Shown in pieces: positions 1 through 9,452 of a stretch of 64,000 nt of DNA (positions are counted from its first letter, which is position 1; the number at the start of each line of letters is the position of its first letter). Location of the stretch: NCBI RefSeq assembly GCF_000009625.1, contig NC_002678.2:124001-188000 (forward strand), given 5' to 3'. The position numbers and the translations under genes were made by a program. The DNA is from Mesorhizobium japonicum MAFF 303099. Its GTDB lineage: Bacteria > Pseudomonadota > Alphaproteobacteria > Rhizobiales > Rhizobiaceae. A model generated the notes under the pieces. The model saw nothing but the letters and a program-made list of their open reading frames with translations. It searched no databases and was not told the origin of the DNA.

Positions 1-82
1 CCCGGCGGCACACATCGCGCGGCACGGCTCTTGCAGCCTTCCAGAAACGACTGTGCGATTTCATGGTAAATGCAAGGTTAAG

Positions 83-418
83 ATGGCTCAGATGGAACTC
101 TTCCTGTTTGCTTTTGTCGTCGGGCTGACGGTGTGCGGGCTGACAGGCTCGACCATGGAACTGGTCTCGGGCCGCAAGGTCGCCTTCGCCGAGCCCTATG
201 TGTCGTCCGCGCATGTGCTGCGCTCGCTGGCGGCCACCGCTGGCGCAGGGCCGTTCATGCTGGTCAACGATGCCCTCGATGCCCGCCGCGAGAAGCGTAT
301 TTCGACGATGGCGCTCTTGTCATGCGGCTGCACGGCGATTGCCTGGTCCCTGGCGCTGGGCATCGTCGTGCTTACCATTGCCTCATGGGCGATCGGTCTC
401 CTAGGGTCCGGCATCTGA
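83..418 (+). CDS. small inner-membrane protein of unknown function
   Basis: Predicted 111-residue protein with a hydrophobic N-terminal segment (about residues 3-22), a polar middle containing a charged stretch (DARREKR) and a second long hydrophobic segment near the C-terminus, so probably two transmembrane helices. I chose the ATG at 83, preceded by an AAGG-like ribosome site; an ATG at 92 is nearly as good. It resembles, from memory only, small rhizobial membrane proteins annotated as DUF6949. It lies 19 bp upstream of the gamma-carbonic anhydrase gene on the same strand and could be co-transcribed with it. No function can be inferred. Confidence 0.6.
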   Translation: MAQMELFLFAFVVGLTVCGLTGSTMELVSGRKVAFAEPYVSSAHVLRSLAATAGAGPFMLVNDALDARREKRISTMALLSCGCTAIAWSLALGIVVLTIASWAIGLLGSGI

Positions 419-437
419 GACGATTCGGAGGCCGACA

Positions 438-965
438 ATGCCGCTTTATGCGATCGATGGAGCGGAGCCCAGCTTCGCCGATGCCGGCTCGAACTGGATC
501 GCGCCCGATGCAACGCTGATCGGCGACATCAGGGTCGGCCGCAATGCCGGCTTCTGGTTCGGCGTCGTCATTCGCGGCGACAATGAGCCGATCATTGTCG
601 GCGCCGACACCAATGTGCAGGAACACACGGTCATGCACACCGATCCCGGCTTTCCGCTGACCATCGGCGAGGGCTGCACGATTGGCCATCGGGCCATGCT
701 GCATGGCTGCACGATCGGCGACAACAGCCTGATCGGCATGGGCGCCATCGTGCTGAACGGCGCCAGGATCGGCAAGAATTCGCTGGTCGGCGCCGGCGCG
801 CTGGTCACCGAAGGCAAGGAGTTTCCGGACAATTCGCTGATCGTCGGCTCTCCGGCCAAGGCGATCAGGGTGCTGGACGATGCGGCCGTCGAAAGATTGC
901 GCGGCTCGGCCGCGCACTACGTCGCCAATGGCAAGCGCTTCAAGGCGGGGCTGAAGAAGGTCTGA
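438..965 (+). CDS. gamma-carbonic anhydrase family protein (left-handed beta-helix)
   Basis: 175-residue hexapeptide-repeat protein. The isoleucine- and glycine-rich hexad pattern runs from about residue 20 to 150 and forms a left-handed beta-helix. Candidate metal ligands are His67 (in QEHTVMHTDP), His84 and His89 (in GHRAMLHG), with the 5-residue spacing seen between the last two ligands of Cam-type enzymes. The length matches the YrdA/PaaY/CaiE-like group of soluble trimeric proteins. A GGAGG ribosome site sits just before the ATG. Many family members have weak or no measured carbonic anhydrase activity, so hydration of CO2 is likely but not certain; another small-molecule hydratase or acyltransferase-like role is possible. 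Confidence 0.85.
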   Translation: MPLYAIDGAEPSFADAGSNWIAPDATLIGDIRVGRNAGFWFGVVIRGDNEPIIVGADTNVQEHTVMHTDPGFPLTIGEGCTIGHRAMLHGCTIGDNSLIGMGAIVLNGARIGKNSLVGAGALVTEGKEFPDNSLIVGSPAKAIRVLDDAAVERLRGSAAHYVANGKRFKAGLKKV

Positions 966-1016
966 GGCAGTCTCGGCCGATCCGTGTCGCCTGCGGTCTC
1001 ATAGCGGGTCGAGCAA

Positions 1017-1574
1017 TTATCTATTAAAGCCGCGCCTTGCTATGGCATCACGCAGCAATGAAGCACCGGCTTCAAAGCCGGCTTTGTCGGCTTCCTCGAA
1101 GGCTGTCGTATAGTCATCGATGCGGGTTGCGAGAGTCGGGTCGGCGCCAGCCGCCAAAAGCAGGTGGATCGCCTCGGCGCTACGAATGCCCACCGAATAG
1201 TGAAGCGGCGTCCAGTCGTTCACGCCCCGCATATTGGGATCGGCGCCAGCCTCGATCAACACCCGCACGACTTCCAGCCTGTCGGCCCGGTCGGTGGACA
1301 GCGCCGCAATGATTGCCGGAAACCCGCCGTGATCCTGATAATTCGGATCCGAACCTGCATCCAGCAACGTCGAGATGAAGCCGACCGGGCTCCAATAGAT
1401 CGCGTACTCCAGCGGATGTCCGAGGCCGAGTTCGAACGGCATGCGCTCGTCGAACCAGCCGGGCGAACCGCCCAGCGCTTTGCCAAGGCCATCGAAGTCA
1501 CCGGCCTTGAAGGCATCGTCGATCGCCTTGAACAGACGATGACGCTCGCATCGATCTTCCGGGATCTCCAACAT
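1017..1574 (-). CDS. ankyrin-repeat protein
   Basis: 185-residue soluble protein without a signal peptide. Three ankyrin-like units are visible between about residues 50 and 155, with typical hallmarks such as LLDAGSDPN, LIEAGADPN and TPLHYSV, then LLLAAGADP. The N-terminal 45 residues are not repeat-like. Ankyrin repeats mediate protein-protein contacts; no catalytic motif is present. It is transcribed towards the gamma-carbonic anhydrase gene and ends about 50 bp from it. The partner is unknown. Confidence 0.8.
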   Translation of the reverse strand: MLEIPEDRCERHRLFKAIDDAFKAGDFDGLGKALGGSPGWFDERMPFELGLGHPLEYAIYWSPVGFISTLLDAGSDPNYQDHGGFPAIIAALSTDRADRLEVVRVLIEAGADPNMRGVNDWTPLHYSVGIRSAEAIHLLLAAGADPTLATRIDDYTTAFEEADKAGFEAGASLLRDAIARRGFNR

Positions 1575-1703
1575 CGCCGTGGTCCAGAGGACGAAACCAA
1601 CAGCCTATGATGCCCCGATCCGCCGTCCGTGCAAAGGAGGCGCTGGATGGTCGGATGCGCCTGCCCAGCCCTGATTGGGTTTCGAGCTTCCGCCAGAAAT
1701 GGC

Positions 1704-1732
1704 GGAGCCGGCCCGGGGACAGGGCCGGCTCC
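1704..1732. repeat. perfect 11-bp inverted repeat, intergenic
   Basis: GGAGCCGGCCC (1704-1714) pairs perfectly with GGGCCGGCTCC (1722-1732) across a 7-nt loop. It sits in the 299-bp gap between the ankyrin gene and the cysteine peptidase gene. There is no T-run on either side, so it is not an obvious intrinsic terminator. No other feature is visible in 1575-1826. Confidence 0.6.
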
Positions 1733-1826
1733 TTAGACCCGGTCGTTGGGGACGGGGAGGGTGGGGACTCGACCGGGTTTCTCCTCAAGCGTGTCGCGTC
1801 GATGCGGCGCGCTTAACCTCCGTTGC

Positions 1827-1866
1827 ATGCATGTCGCAAACCACTGCCCCTGTGGGCGACATGCAT
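1827..1866. repeat. rhizobial palindromic element (RIME/REP-like)
   Basis: Arms ATGCATGTCGC (1827-1837) and GCGACATGCAT (1856-1866) are perfect inverted copies, and the spacer contains a further CCAC/GTGG pairing. This looks like a short variant of the palindromes ending in GCGACATGCAT that are scattered in rhizobial genomes (from memory). It lies 8 bp beyond the stop codon of the cysteine peptidase gene and may end or stabilise its transcript. Confidence 0.6.
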
Positions 1867-1873
1867 TGGCGTC

Positions 1874-2482
1874 CTAGCGGACGCTGGCGACCGCGTCGGA
1901 GCGGCCGTCGTTGATCGTCACCCAAACGCCGGAATTCTCCGTCGATTGACGCTTGAGATAGGTGTAGTCGGTGTCCGTCCAGGACAGCACCTTGGTTTCC
2001 AGATTGTCGAGGATGAACTCGCCGAGGCTGGTGCGCACTGTCAGCACGGCGTGGCCGTCGCCATTCGGCTGGCGCGCAACCGTCATCAGGAGATCGCCCG
2101 CCGGCACGCCCGCGTCCATCAGTTCGCGGCGCTTCTCCAGCGCATAGTCCTCGCAATCGCCATAGCCATTGTCGGGATAGGCCCAGTACTCCTCGACGCC
2201 GTAGTTTTCCATGTCGGTGCGCGGCTTAACGCGGGTGTTGACCGAATTGTTGATGTTGACGATCGTCGCCCAGAGCTTGCGGCTCAGGTCGACCGGCGCG
2301 CCCTTGGGCGTCTTCTCGTTGCATTCGCCAGGGATGCGCTGGCAGAATTCATAGTGGCCGACAGGCTGCGTGGTACGGCCGCCCGTATGCATATAGGCCG
2401 GTCCCGCGGCATATGCTGATCCCCAAGCGGAAAGCTGCATCGCCATTGCCATCAGCAACAGCTTGCCCCTCGTTTTTTTCAT
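1874..2482 (-). CDS. periplasmic transglutaminase-like cysteine peptidase (BTLCP family)
   Basis: 202 residues with an N-terminal signal peptide (two Lys, hydrophobic stretch, cleavage near AYA-AGP at about residue 26). The catalytic triad expected for bacterial transglutaminase-like cysteine peptidases is present: Cys110 in GYGDCEDYA, His144 in GDGHAVL and Asp159 in EFILDNL. Relatives such as LapG cleave surface adhesins, usually under c-di-GMP control, and lie next to a LapD-type receptor; no lapD-like gene is adjacent here, although a PilZ protein gene follows 300 bp away. The adhesin link is therefore only a family-level possibility. Confidence 0.88.
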   Translation of the reverse strand: MKKTRGKLLLMAMAMQLSAWGSAYAAGPAYMHTGGRTTQPVGHYEFCQRIPGECNEKTPKGAPVDLSRKLWATIVNINNSVNTRVKPRTDMENYGVEEYWAYPDNGYGDCEDYALEKRRELMDAGVPAGDLLMTVARQPNGDGHAVLTVRTSLGEFILDNLETKVLSWTDTDYTYLKRQSTENSGVWVTINDGRSDAVASVR

Positions 2483-2735
2483 TTTCTAGTCTCCCCGTTC
2501 GAAGGAGACATTGCCACAGCTGGATTTATTTGACGCAAAAGCGCGAAGCAGACTTTAAGTAAAACGCCAATAGAATAAACATAAAATTTGAATCATTTGA
2601 GTATTGAATTGTTTGGATTGCCCGGGTTGGCATCGGCGCCCGAGGCGTCGTGCCCGGCGCCTCGAATGGCAGCCTCGGCCTGTCCGAAGCGAACCCGCCC
2701 ACTTGCGAAGAGACAGATCGCTGTCGCCCGGAAAT

Positions 2736-2763
2736 AAAAAACCGGCCATGCAGGGCCGGTTTG
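2736..2763 (-). terminator. intrinsic terminator of the PilZ gene
   Basis: ACCGGCC and GGCCGGT arms with a 6-nt loop, followed on the minus strand by a run of T residues (the A-run at 2735-2740 on the plus strand). It lies 24 bp past the PilZ stop codon. The remaining gap, 2483-2735, shows an AT-rich stretch near 2540-2620 but no gene. Confidence 0.75.
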
Positions 2764-2786
2764 ATTGCAGCGTCCGTTGGATCCGG

Positions 2787-3404
2787 TCAGGCGCGCGGCG
2801 TGTTGAATTCGGAATCGAGCGTTTCGGGGCGCTGGATGACGGCGAACTCGATGGCGACGCCATCCTCGAAATGACGAACGATCTGCCCGCGCATGGTGCC
2901 GAGCATGACCTGGACGCCTATCGCCGGCTTGACGTCGATCTCGATCGCGGCGCCGGACAGCGACAGGTCGATGATCCGGCACTGGTATTGGCGGCCATCG
3001 GTGAGCTGCAGCACGCTGGTCGGATTGCGCGGCGCGACGCGCTCGTGGCGGCGGTCTTCCGGCAGGTCGAGTTCGTGCTTGTTGGCAAGCCAGGTCAGCT
3101 GCGCCGCCAGCTTGTCCTTCTTGCGGTCGGACGCGATCACCGTCATGGCGAAGCCGTCCTGCAGCGTGCGCGTGACAACGCCTTCGATGCGGCCGATATG
3201 GTCGATATAGGCGATCACCTTTTCGCCGGGCATGCCGATGCGATCGGTGCGGAACGCGACATTGCCGGGTGACATGTCGACAACCTGGCAAGGATGCTCG
3301 GTGCGGTCTTCCAGCATGAATCGCCCGTATATCTTGACCCGGACGCGCTGAAAGTTACGCCTTTCAGCTTGGGACGGCGCGTAGTCGACCGCCGCTGACC
3401 TCAT
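2787..3404 (-). CDS. tandem PilZ-domain protein (probable c-di-GMP effector)
   Basis: 205 residues with two PilZ-like units. The C-terminal unit (about residues 115-190) has both halves of the canonical c-di-GMP motif, RRHER and DLSLSG. The N-terminal unit (about 15-95) has an arginine pair (RRNFQR) but its second half reads DMSPGN, with the final glycine displaced, so it may not bind ligand. No membrane segment or extra output domain is visible. PilZ proteins usually relay c-di-GMP to motility, exopolysaccharide or adhesion machinery. The gene has its own terminator and appears monocistronic. Confidence 0.85.
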   Translation of the reverse strand: MRSAAVDYAPSQAERRNFQRVRVKIYGRFMLEDRTEHPCQVVDMSPGNVAFRTDRIGMPGEKVIAYIDHIGRIEGVVTRTLQDGFAMTVIASDRKKDKLAAQLTWLANKHELDLPEDRRHERVAPRNPTSVLQLTDGRQYQCRIIDLSLSGAAIEIDVKPAIGVQVMLGTMRGQIVRHFEDGVAIEFAVIQRPETLDSEFNTPRA

Positions 3405-3523
3405 GACTGCCTACACCCCGTTTGGCATTCCCACGCGTCAATGCGAGGAACTTCATCACAGAAGTACAACAAAGCGGGTTAACAAAGGGGAAAAACGAGC
3501 CTGCGAGACCGTGCGATCATCAA

Positions 3524-4156
3524 CTATTCGTCGCGCCCGCCGTCGAAGACGACGAGATGGCGGATGCGGCGCGCCCGGCCAAGCGCCGAGATCGTATCGG
3601 GCGCCTCGAGTTCGGCTGGAACAAGCGAGGGAACGTCGATCGCCGGACGGTTGTTGAGCATCTCTTTCTCCGGGTCGATGACACGAATCGAATCGATCAT
3701 TGCGTCCGTGATCGGGTCGGCGCCCAGCCAGAACGGCTTCTCAGCGGCACTGATCACGCCAAGGCAACGCGGGTTCTCGACGCCGCCGTCAAGCGGCAAG
3801 GCAAGCAATTCGAACTTGTTGGAGCGGCCATTGCGGCTGAAGCCCTCGAAATTGATCAGCACCACCGATTTCTGGTCGAAAACCCCGTGAATCAGCCGTG
3901 AGACCAGACGCTGATCCTTCTCGCGCCACAGCGACGGGAAGGAGAATCCCTTGAGTTCGCGGCCATAACAGGCGCAAAGCCTGGTGCCGGCCAGGCGGAA
4001 GACAGGTTGGCCGCGTGTGTCCTTTTCCAGGATGAACGTGTCGGCCAAAAGCGACTTGATATCGGCCGGCTCGACTTCCGAACGCTTCGGAGCGGGGCGT
4101 CCGTCACGCAGGCGATTCCAATAATGGAACAGCGTGATCGATCCGTTTTGGTTCAT
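3524..4156 (-). CDS. PAS_5-family PAS domain protein
   Basis: 210 residues from the ATG at 4156; an upstream in-frame ATG at 4195 would add 13 residues and is less likely. The whole central part matches the alphaproteobacterial PAS_5 pattern: an N-terminal YWNRLRDGRPAPKRSEVEP segment, RLAGTRLCACYGRELKG, and later FELLALPLDGG. No kinase, GGDEF or helix-turn-helix domain is attached, so it is a stand-alone sensor or adaptor. Some relatives in Caulobacter-type bacteria act in cell-cycle or stress signalling, but nothing here fixes a role. Cys residues in CACYG might be redox- or ligand-relevant (inference). Confidence 0.8.
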   Translation of the reverse strand: MNQNGSITLFHYWNRLRDGRPAPKRSEVEPADIKSLLADTFILEKDTRGQPVFRLAGTRLCACYGRELKGFSFPSLWREKDQRLVSRLIHGVFDQKSVVLINFEGFSRNGRSNKFELLALPLDGGVENPRCLGVISAAEKPFWLGADPITDAMIDSIRVIDPEKEMLNNRPAIDVPSLVPAELEAPDTISALGRARRIRHLVVFDGGRDE

Positions 4157-4561
4157 GGTATGCTGCTCCGCGCATTCTGTCGTCTGATGTCCCATCGGTG
4201 AACAGAAGGGCGCCCTCCGATGACCTACATGCGTTGCGGAGCAGGAAGCGTGCCAGCGTCGTTAACACTTGTTCACGGGTCGGGGCCGTTAAGGTTAACA
4301 ACTGGTTTACGTTGCCCCCGAGCAGGCCCTGTGGCACACCAAAACCACTCCAGAAGCGGTCGTTTCGCGACGATCGGCAGCACTTCAGTCAAGAGTTTTA
4401 GGGGAGCAGGGGGCTCGACCGGCCGTTCAAGGGAAACCTTGGACGGCTTCTTTTTGATTCGCACTGGGGCGATTCGCCGTTTGCGGTTCCAATTGCCGTG
4501 ATCTAGATGCTCGCCAGATCGAACTAGCCCAAGATCGAACCACCACCGAGTGCGATTGCAG
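4157..4561. other. non-coding stretch between PAS_5 and rhomboid genes
   Basis: About 400 bp shared by the divergent PAS_5 and rhomboid genes. It contains several TTAA tetramers near 4260-4300 (GTTAAC, GTTAAGGTTAAC) but no correctly spaced CtrA box was found. No convincing small gene, hairpin or promoter could be pinned down. Confidence 0.4.
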
Positions 4562-5320
4562 ATGAGCGAGCCGCAAAATCCAACCGAGGCCGAACCGGCC
4601 GAAAGCATGCCGCCGCCTGCGCGCGAACCGGTGTTCAATCTGCCGCCGATCGTACTGGCGGTGATCGGCATTTGCGCGGCCGTCTTCCTGCTGCAGCAAT
4701 ATGTGCTGAACGACGCGCAGCAGATAACGCTGCTCTACGATGGAGCCTTCATTCCAGTCCTCTATACCGGGCAATACGGCTTCGACTGGTTCCTGTTCAC
4801 ACGACCCTTCACCTATGCCTTCATGCATGGCGGGTTTGCCCATATCGCCATCAATATGGTGTGGCTCGCCGCCTTTGGTTCGCCACTAGCCAATCGGCTC
4901 GGCGGGCTCCGGTTCGCTCTGTTCTTCGCTGTTACCGGACTGGCTTCCGTGGCGCTCTTCTGGGCCATGCACCCCTATGGTGAAGCACCGCTGGTCGGCG
5001 CCTCCGGTGCCATATCAGGCATGATGGGTGCCGCGGCGCGCTTCGGTTTCCGCACCGACCGTTCGGCCGGCAAGGCGGCCTTCGCCGGCCCCGTGCTGCC
5101 GATCTCGCTTGTCGTGCGTTCGCGCGGTGTCGTGGTCTTCCTTGCCGTGTGGATGATCATCAACCTCGCCACAGGCCTGCTCGGATTTGCGCCTGGAGTA
5201 GATGGGCAGATCGCCTGGGAGGCTCATATTGGTGGCTTCGTCGCCGGCTTTTTCGGCCTGCGCTGGTTCGATCGGCGATGGCCGCCGCCCGAATGGGAGA
5301 CCGCCGACCGTCGCACTTGA
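4562..5320 (+). CDS. rhomboid-family intramembrane serine protease
   Basis: 252 residues from the ATG at 4562 (a GTG at 4550 is the alternative). A proline- and glutamate-rich cytoplasmic N-terminus of about 30 residues precedes six or more hydrophobic segments. Rhomboid marks are the HGGFAHIAIN motif in the second helix, the nucleophile Ser148 in GASGAISG and the partner His222 in AHIGGF. This serine/histidine dyad cleaves transmembrane segments inside the membrane; substrates are unknown. The gene stands alone and is followed after about 90 bp by a CBS protein gene on the same strand. Confidence 0.9.
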   Translation: MSEPQNPTEAEPAESMPPPAREPVFNLPPIVLAVIGICAAVFLLQQYVLNDAQQITLLYDGAFIPVLYTGQYGFDWFLFTRPFTYAFMHGGFAHIAINMVWLAAFGSPLANRLGGLRFALFFAVTGLASVALFWAMHPYGEAPLVGASGAISGMMGAAARFGFRTDRSAGKAAFAGPVLPISLVVRSRGVVVFLAVWMIINLATGLLGFAPGVDGQIAWEAHIGGFVAGFFGLRWFDRRWPPPEWETADRRT

Positions 5321-5407
5321 AATGCAACCGATCACGGCGCACGATGTTCACTCTTACGTGAAAACCGGTCTGGGCAGGGACCGGCAGGCGAAGCAGAGGA
5401 GGACGCC

Positions 5408-5839
5408 ATGACGGTTAAGGCAATTCTGGAAAAAAAGGGCCACGACGTGCTGACGCTCGGGCCGAACGAAAAGCTCAGCGAAGCCATCCGCATCCTGGCC
5501 GAACACAAGATCGGCGCGCTGGTCATCACCAATGGCGATCACAAGATTGTCGGCATCCTGTCGGAACGCGACATCGTGCGGGTTGTCGCCAAGGAAGGTG
5601 CCGCCGCGCTCGATATCGCTGTGCGTTCGGCAATGACGCCGAAGGTGAAGATCTGCAACGAGAACCACACCGTCAATGAGGTGATGGAGATCATGACCAG
5701 GGGTCGTTTCCGCCATCTGCCGGTGGAGAAGGACGGTCTGCTCGATGGCATCGTCTCCATCGGCGACGTGGTCAAGCGCCGCATCGAGGATGTCGAGCGC
5801 GAGGCCGACGAGATCAGGGCCTACATCGCCACCGCTTGA
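5408..5839 (+). CDS. two-CBS-domain protein
   Basis: 143-residue soluble protein made of a CBS pair: the first repeat at about residues 8-65 (GALVITNGDHKIVGILSERDIVR) and the second at about 75-130 (FRHLPVEKDGLLDGIVSIGDVVK). Such stand-alone pairs bind adenine nucleotides or NAD and regulate other proteins. No fused enzymatic domain. A strong GAGGAGG ribosome site precedes the ATG. Target unknown. Confidence 0.88.
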   Translation: MTVKAILEKKGHDVLTLGPNEKLSEAIRILAEHKIGALVITNGDHKIVGILSERDIVRVVAKEGAAALDIAVRSAMTPKVKICNENHTVNEVMEIMTRGRFRHLPVEKDGLLDGIVSIGDVVKRRIEDVEREADEIRAYIATA

Positions 5840-5852
5840 GCGGTGAAAGGAA

Positions 5853-5878
5853 CCGCCGGCCGGAGACCCGACCGGCGG
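5853..5878. repeat. hairpin between convergent CBS and yjhX-like genes
   Basis: CCGCCGG (5853-5859) pairs with CCGGCGG (5872-5878). It lies between two converging genes and could serve as a weak bidirectional terminator, but there is no proper T-run on either strand. Confidence 0.4.
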
Positions 5879-5887
5879 AACCGTAGT

Positions 5888-6130
5888 CTATCGGTTGTCG
5901 AGTTCGGAGCGGACGAGTTCGAGGCCGCGCCGGGTGATGCGATAGGGACCGCCGCCCGACGACGAAACCGCCTTCTTGCGTTTCAGCTTTCGAAACAGGT
6001 CGAGATCGACGCCCGGATGGTGCCAGCCATCGCGGGTCAGGCATTTGACGGAGGCGATCCGTTTCTTCTGGTTCTTTTCGATTTCAATGCGTCCGCCCTG
6101 CGCAAGCATGTGCAGGATGCGTTGTCCCAC
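5888..6130 (-). CDS. YjhX-like protein, 5' end altered by a palindromic element
   Basis: From ILHMLAQGGRI onward the sequence aligns by eye with Escherichia coli YjhX: VKCLTRDG, LFRKLKRKK, GGPYRITRRGLELVR and the identical ending LDNR. YjhX is annotated as a putative toxin-like protein of unknown action. The family normally begins about seven residues before the conserved Gln of the first helix. Here the only nearby start is a GTG at 6130 giving Val-Gly-Gln, and that codon overlaps the edge of a palindromic intergenic element (6129-6232). The native start codon, first residues and ribosome site therefore appear lost or replaced. The rest of the frame is intact; the gene may be a recent pseudogene or use the GTG. 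Confidence 0.55.
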   Translation of the reverse strand: MGQRILHMLAQGGRIEIEKNQKKRIASVKCLTRDGWHHPGVDLDLFRKLKRKKAVSSSGGGPYRITRRGLELVRSELDNR

Positions 6131-6232
6131 AGCGCCGCGCGTCCTCTTGGACGCGCAAAGGACGCTGTGGCAATTATAATGTGGCACATGATCCTTTCCG
6201 AAAATCAATTCCGATTTTCGGGGTCATGTGCT
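6129..6232. repeat. RIME-like mosaic palindromic element
   Basis: Two adjoining palindromes. The first has GCGCGTCC/GGACGCGC arms around TCTT (about 6138-6157) within a larger CAGCG...CGCTG frame. The second (6187-6228) has CCGAAAATC/GATTTTCGG arms inside CATGATCC...GTCATG. Both motifs are familiar from rhizobial intergenic mosaic elements (recognised from memory). The left edge touches the start of the yjhX-like gene. Confidence 0.75.
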
Positions 6233-6537
6233 GCGCGAAATATCCATGTGGAGAGTTTCCGGGAAACGAAAAATGCCGCCGCCGCGAAGCTTCGCGGCAC
6301 GGGGTTTCAGGTTTTCTGCCCTGCCTCGCTACGAGGTCAGGGCCTTACCGGGACTGAGCGTAAGTGGACATCCACTCTCCATTGGGATGGGCGTCCTATA
6401 GGCAAAGGCGGCTGAAAAGGCCAGCCTGCGGCTTTGCGCTTGTCTCTTTTGGCGGTTTGCACTAGCGAAGCGGGTACGATTTGTGCCCCTGAATGTGTAG
6501 TGACATTCAGCATCCATCCCGAATTTGACGGCAGGCC
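6233..6537. other. non-coding leader of gatB with further palindromes
   Basis: No gene. It holds a 13-bp palindrome GTTTCCGGGAAAC (6255-6267) and a perfect 18-bp palindrome GCCGCGAAGCTTCGCGGC (6281-6298), which may extend the mosaic element upstream. The gatB promoter should lie between 6300 and 6530 but no clear -35/-10 pair was identified. Confidence 0.5.
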
Positions 6538-8037
<1,500 letters not shown>

Positions 8038-8041
8038 GGTC

Positions 8042-8533
8042 ATGTTCGTCCGCACCGCAGGCGAACGCGATCTCGTTGCCATCCGCGCGCTGCTGGTCGA
8101 AACTTGGCATGCCACCTATGACGCGATCTATGGCGCTGCCAAGGTCACCGAAATCACCGATGCGTGGCACTCGATCGCCTCGTTGAAGGCGCGGCTGATC
8201 AAGCCGAACAGCGAGTTCCTCGTCGCCGATGACGGCAAGCGCATCGGCGGCGTGGCCTTTGCCGAGGGCATTGGTGGCGGAGAAGAAGTTGTCCTGAAAC
8301 AGCTCTTCGTGTTTCCAGCCCTGCAGAGCAGGGGCATCGGCGGCATGTTGCTGGACGAGATCATCGAGAGTTTTCCGGAAGCCCGGGCCATCCGTCTGGA
8401 AGTGGAGGCGCAAAACGCCCGCGCCATCGCCTTCTACGAAGCGAACGGCTTCGTGCGATCCGGCGATGCCGGCGAACACGCGGATGCCTCCGGCGAGCCG
8501 ACATTGGTCTACCGCCGGTCTCTTGCCGGCTGA
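8042..8533 (+). CDS. GNAT-family N-acetyltransferase
   Basis: 163 residues with one GNAT fold. The acetyl-CoA binding segment is seen as LKQLFVFPALQSRGIGGMLL (about residues 82-102, an R/Q-x-x-G-x-G/A loop), followed by IRLEVEAQNARAIAFYEANGF. The substrate cannot be inferred. It starts 4 bp after gatB, suggesting translational coupling. Confidence 0.85.
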   Translation: MFVRTAGERDLVAIRALLVETWHATYDAIYGAAKVTEITDAWHSIASLKARLIKPNSEFLVADDGKRIGGVAFAEGIGGGEEVVLKQLFVFPALQSRGIGGMLLDEIIESFPEARAIRLEVEAQNARAIAFYEANGFVRSGDAGEHADASGEPTLVYRRSLAG

Positions 8534-8690
8534 TTCCTTCGAAGCGAGCCTCTCTTGTTCACCTTCGCGCGAGCGGCGCTGCATGCGCCCGTTTTCGTTT
8601 GACGGCCTGAAGGCCCCACACCAAAGCTACCGGTGCTGGCCGCGCGGAAGCCGGAATGGACCGGAACGCTGGGCAGCGCTGGGGGGAACC

Positions 8691-9389
8691 ATGCCAAGCT
8701 TGCCGGAACTGATGCCGACGCAGGTGTCGGACGAAACCTTTGGTGGCGTCACCTACCACATAGCGGGCGAACTGGTGCCCGTGCTTTCGGTCGATGTGAC
8801 GCAAATGCCTGTCTATTTCGAGCACCACATCCTGTTGTGGAAGAACTCCACCATCACCATCGGCCTGAAAACGCTGAAGGGCGCGCTGAAGCGTATGATG
8901 GCCGGCATGCAGATCTTCGTCACCGAGGCGTCGGGAGCGGGCATCATCGCCTTCAGCCGTGATGGACCCGGCCACATCGTGCCGATCCATCTCAGGCGTG
9001 GCGAGGAGATCCAGGTGCGCGAACACCAGTTCCTCGCCGCCACTGGCAATGTCGACTACACATTCGAGCGTGTGCGCGGCCTGGCGACGATGCTGTTCGG
9101 CCAGAGCGGCTTCTTCATCGACCGTTTTCGCGGCGATGGCGGCGACGGCATTGTCTGGCTGCACGGCTACGGCAATGTCTTCGAAAAGACGCTTGCTGCT
9201 GGCGAGACCATCGACATCGAGCCGGGCGGCTGGCTGTTCAAGGATGCCTCCGTCAGGATGGAAACCAAGATCGATCGCCTGTCGAGCGGCTTCTTCGGCG
9301 CCAATATGAACTTCATCGTCAACCGCTTCACCGGCCCGGGCCGCGTCGGCATCCAGTCGATGTATCTGCATATGCCGACGGAGGAGTAA
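8691..9389 (+). CDS. AIM24-family protein
   Basis: 232 residues from the ATG at 8691, preceded by a GGGGGAA ribosome site. The double-stranded beta-helix AIM24 pattern is recognisable: an early VLSVDV strand, SGAGIIAFSRDGPGHIVPI, the central LAATGNVDYTFERVRG and a late GEGYGNVFEKTL-like segment (here LHGYGNVFEKTL), then GPGRVGIQS near the end. Yeast AIM24 helps organise mitochondrial inner-membrane complexes; the bacterial role is unknown. It converges with panC. Confidence 0.85.
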   Translation: MPSLPELMPTQVSDETFGGVTYHIAGELVPVLSVDVTQMPVYFEHHILLWKNSTITIGLKTLKGALKRMMAGMQIFVTEASGAGIIAFSRDGPGHIVPIHLRRGEEIQVREHQFLAATGNVDYTFERVRGLATMLFGQSGFFIDRFRGDGGDGIVWLHGYGNVFEKTLAAGETIDIEPGGWLFKDASVRMETKIDRLSSGFFGANMNFIVNRFTGPGRVGIQSMYLHMPTEE

Positions 9390-9452
9390 GCGTGTGCCGG
9401 AGATCGCGGATGGGTGGCGCCAGGGCACAAAGCGTGGCGTAGCCCGATCCGC

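Noticed and set aside
4250..4310. CtrA-like TTAA boxes upstream of the PAS_5 and rhomboid genes
   Set aside because: No pair has the required TTAA-N7-TTAA spacing.
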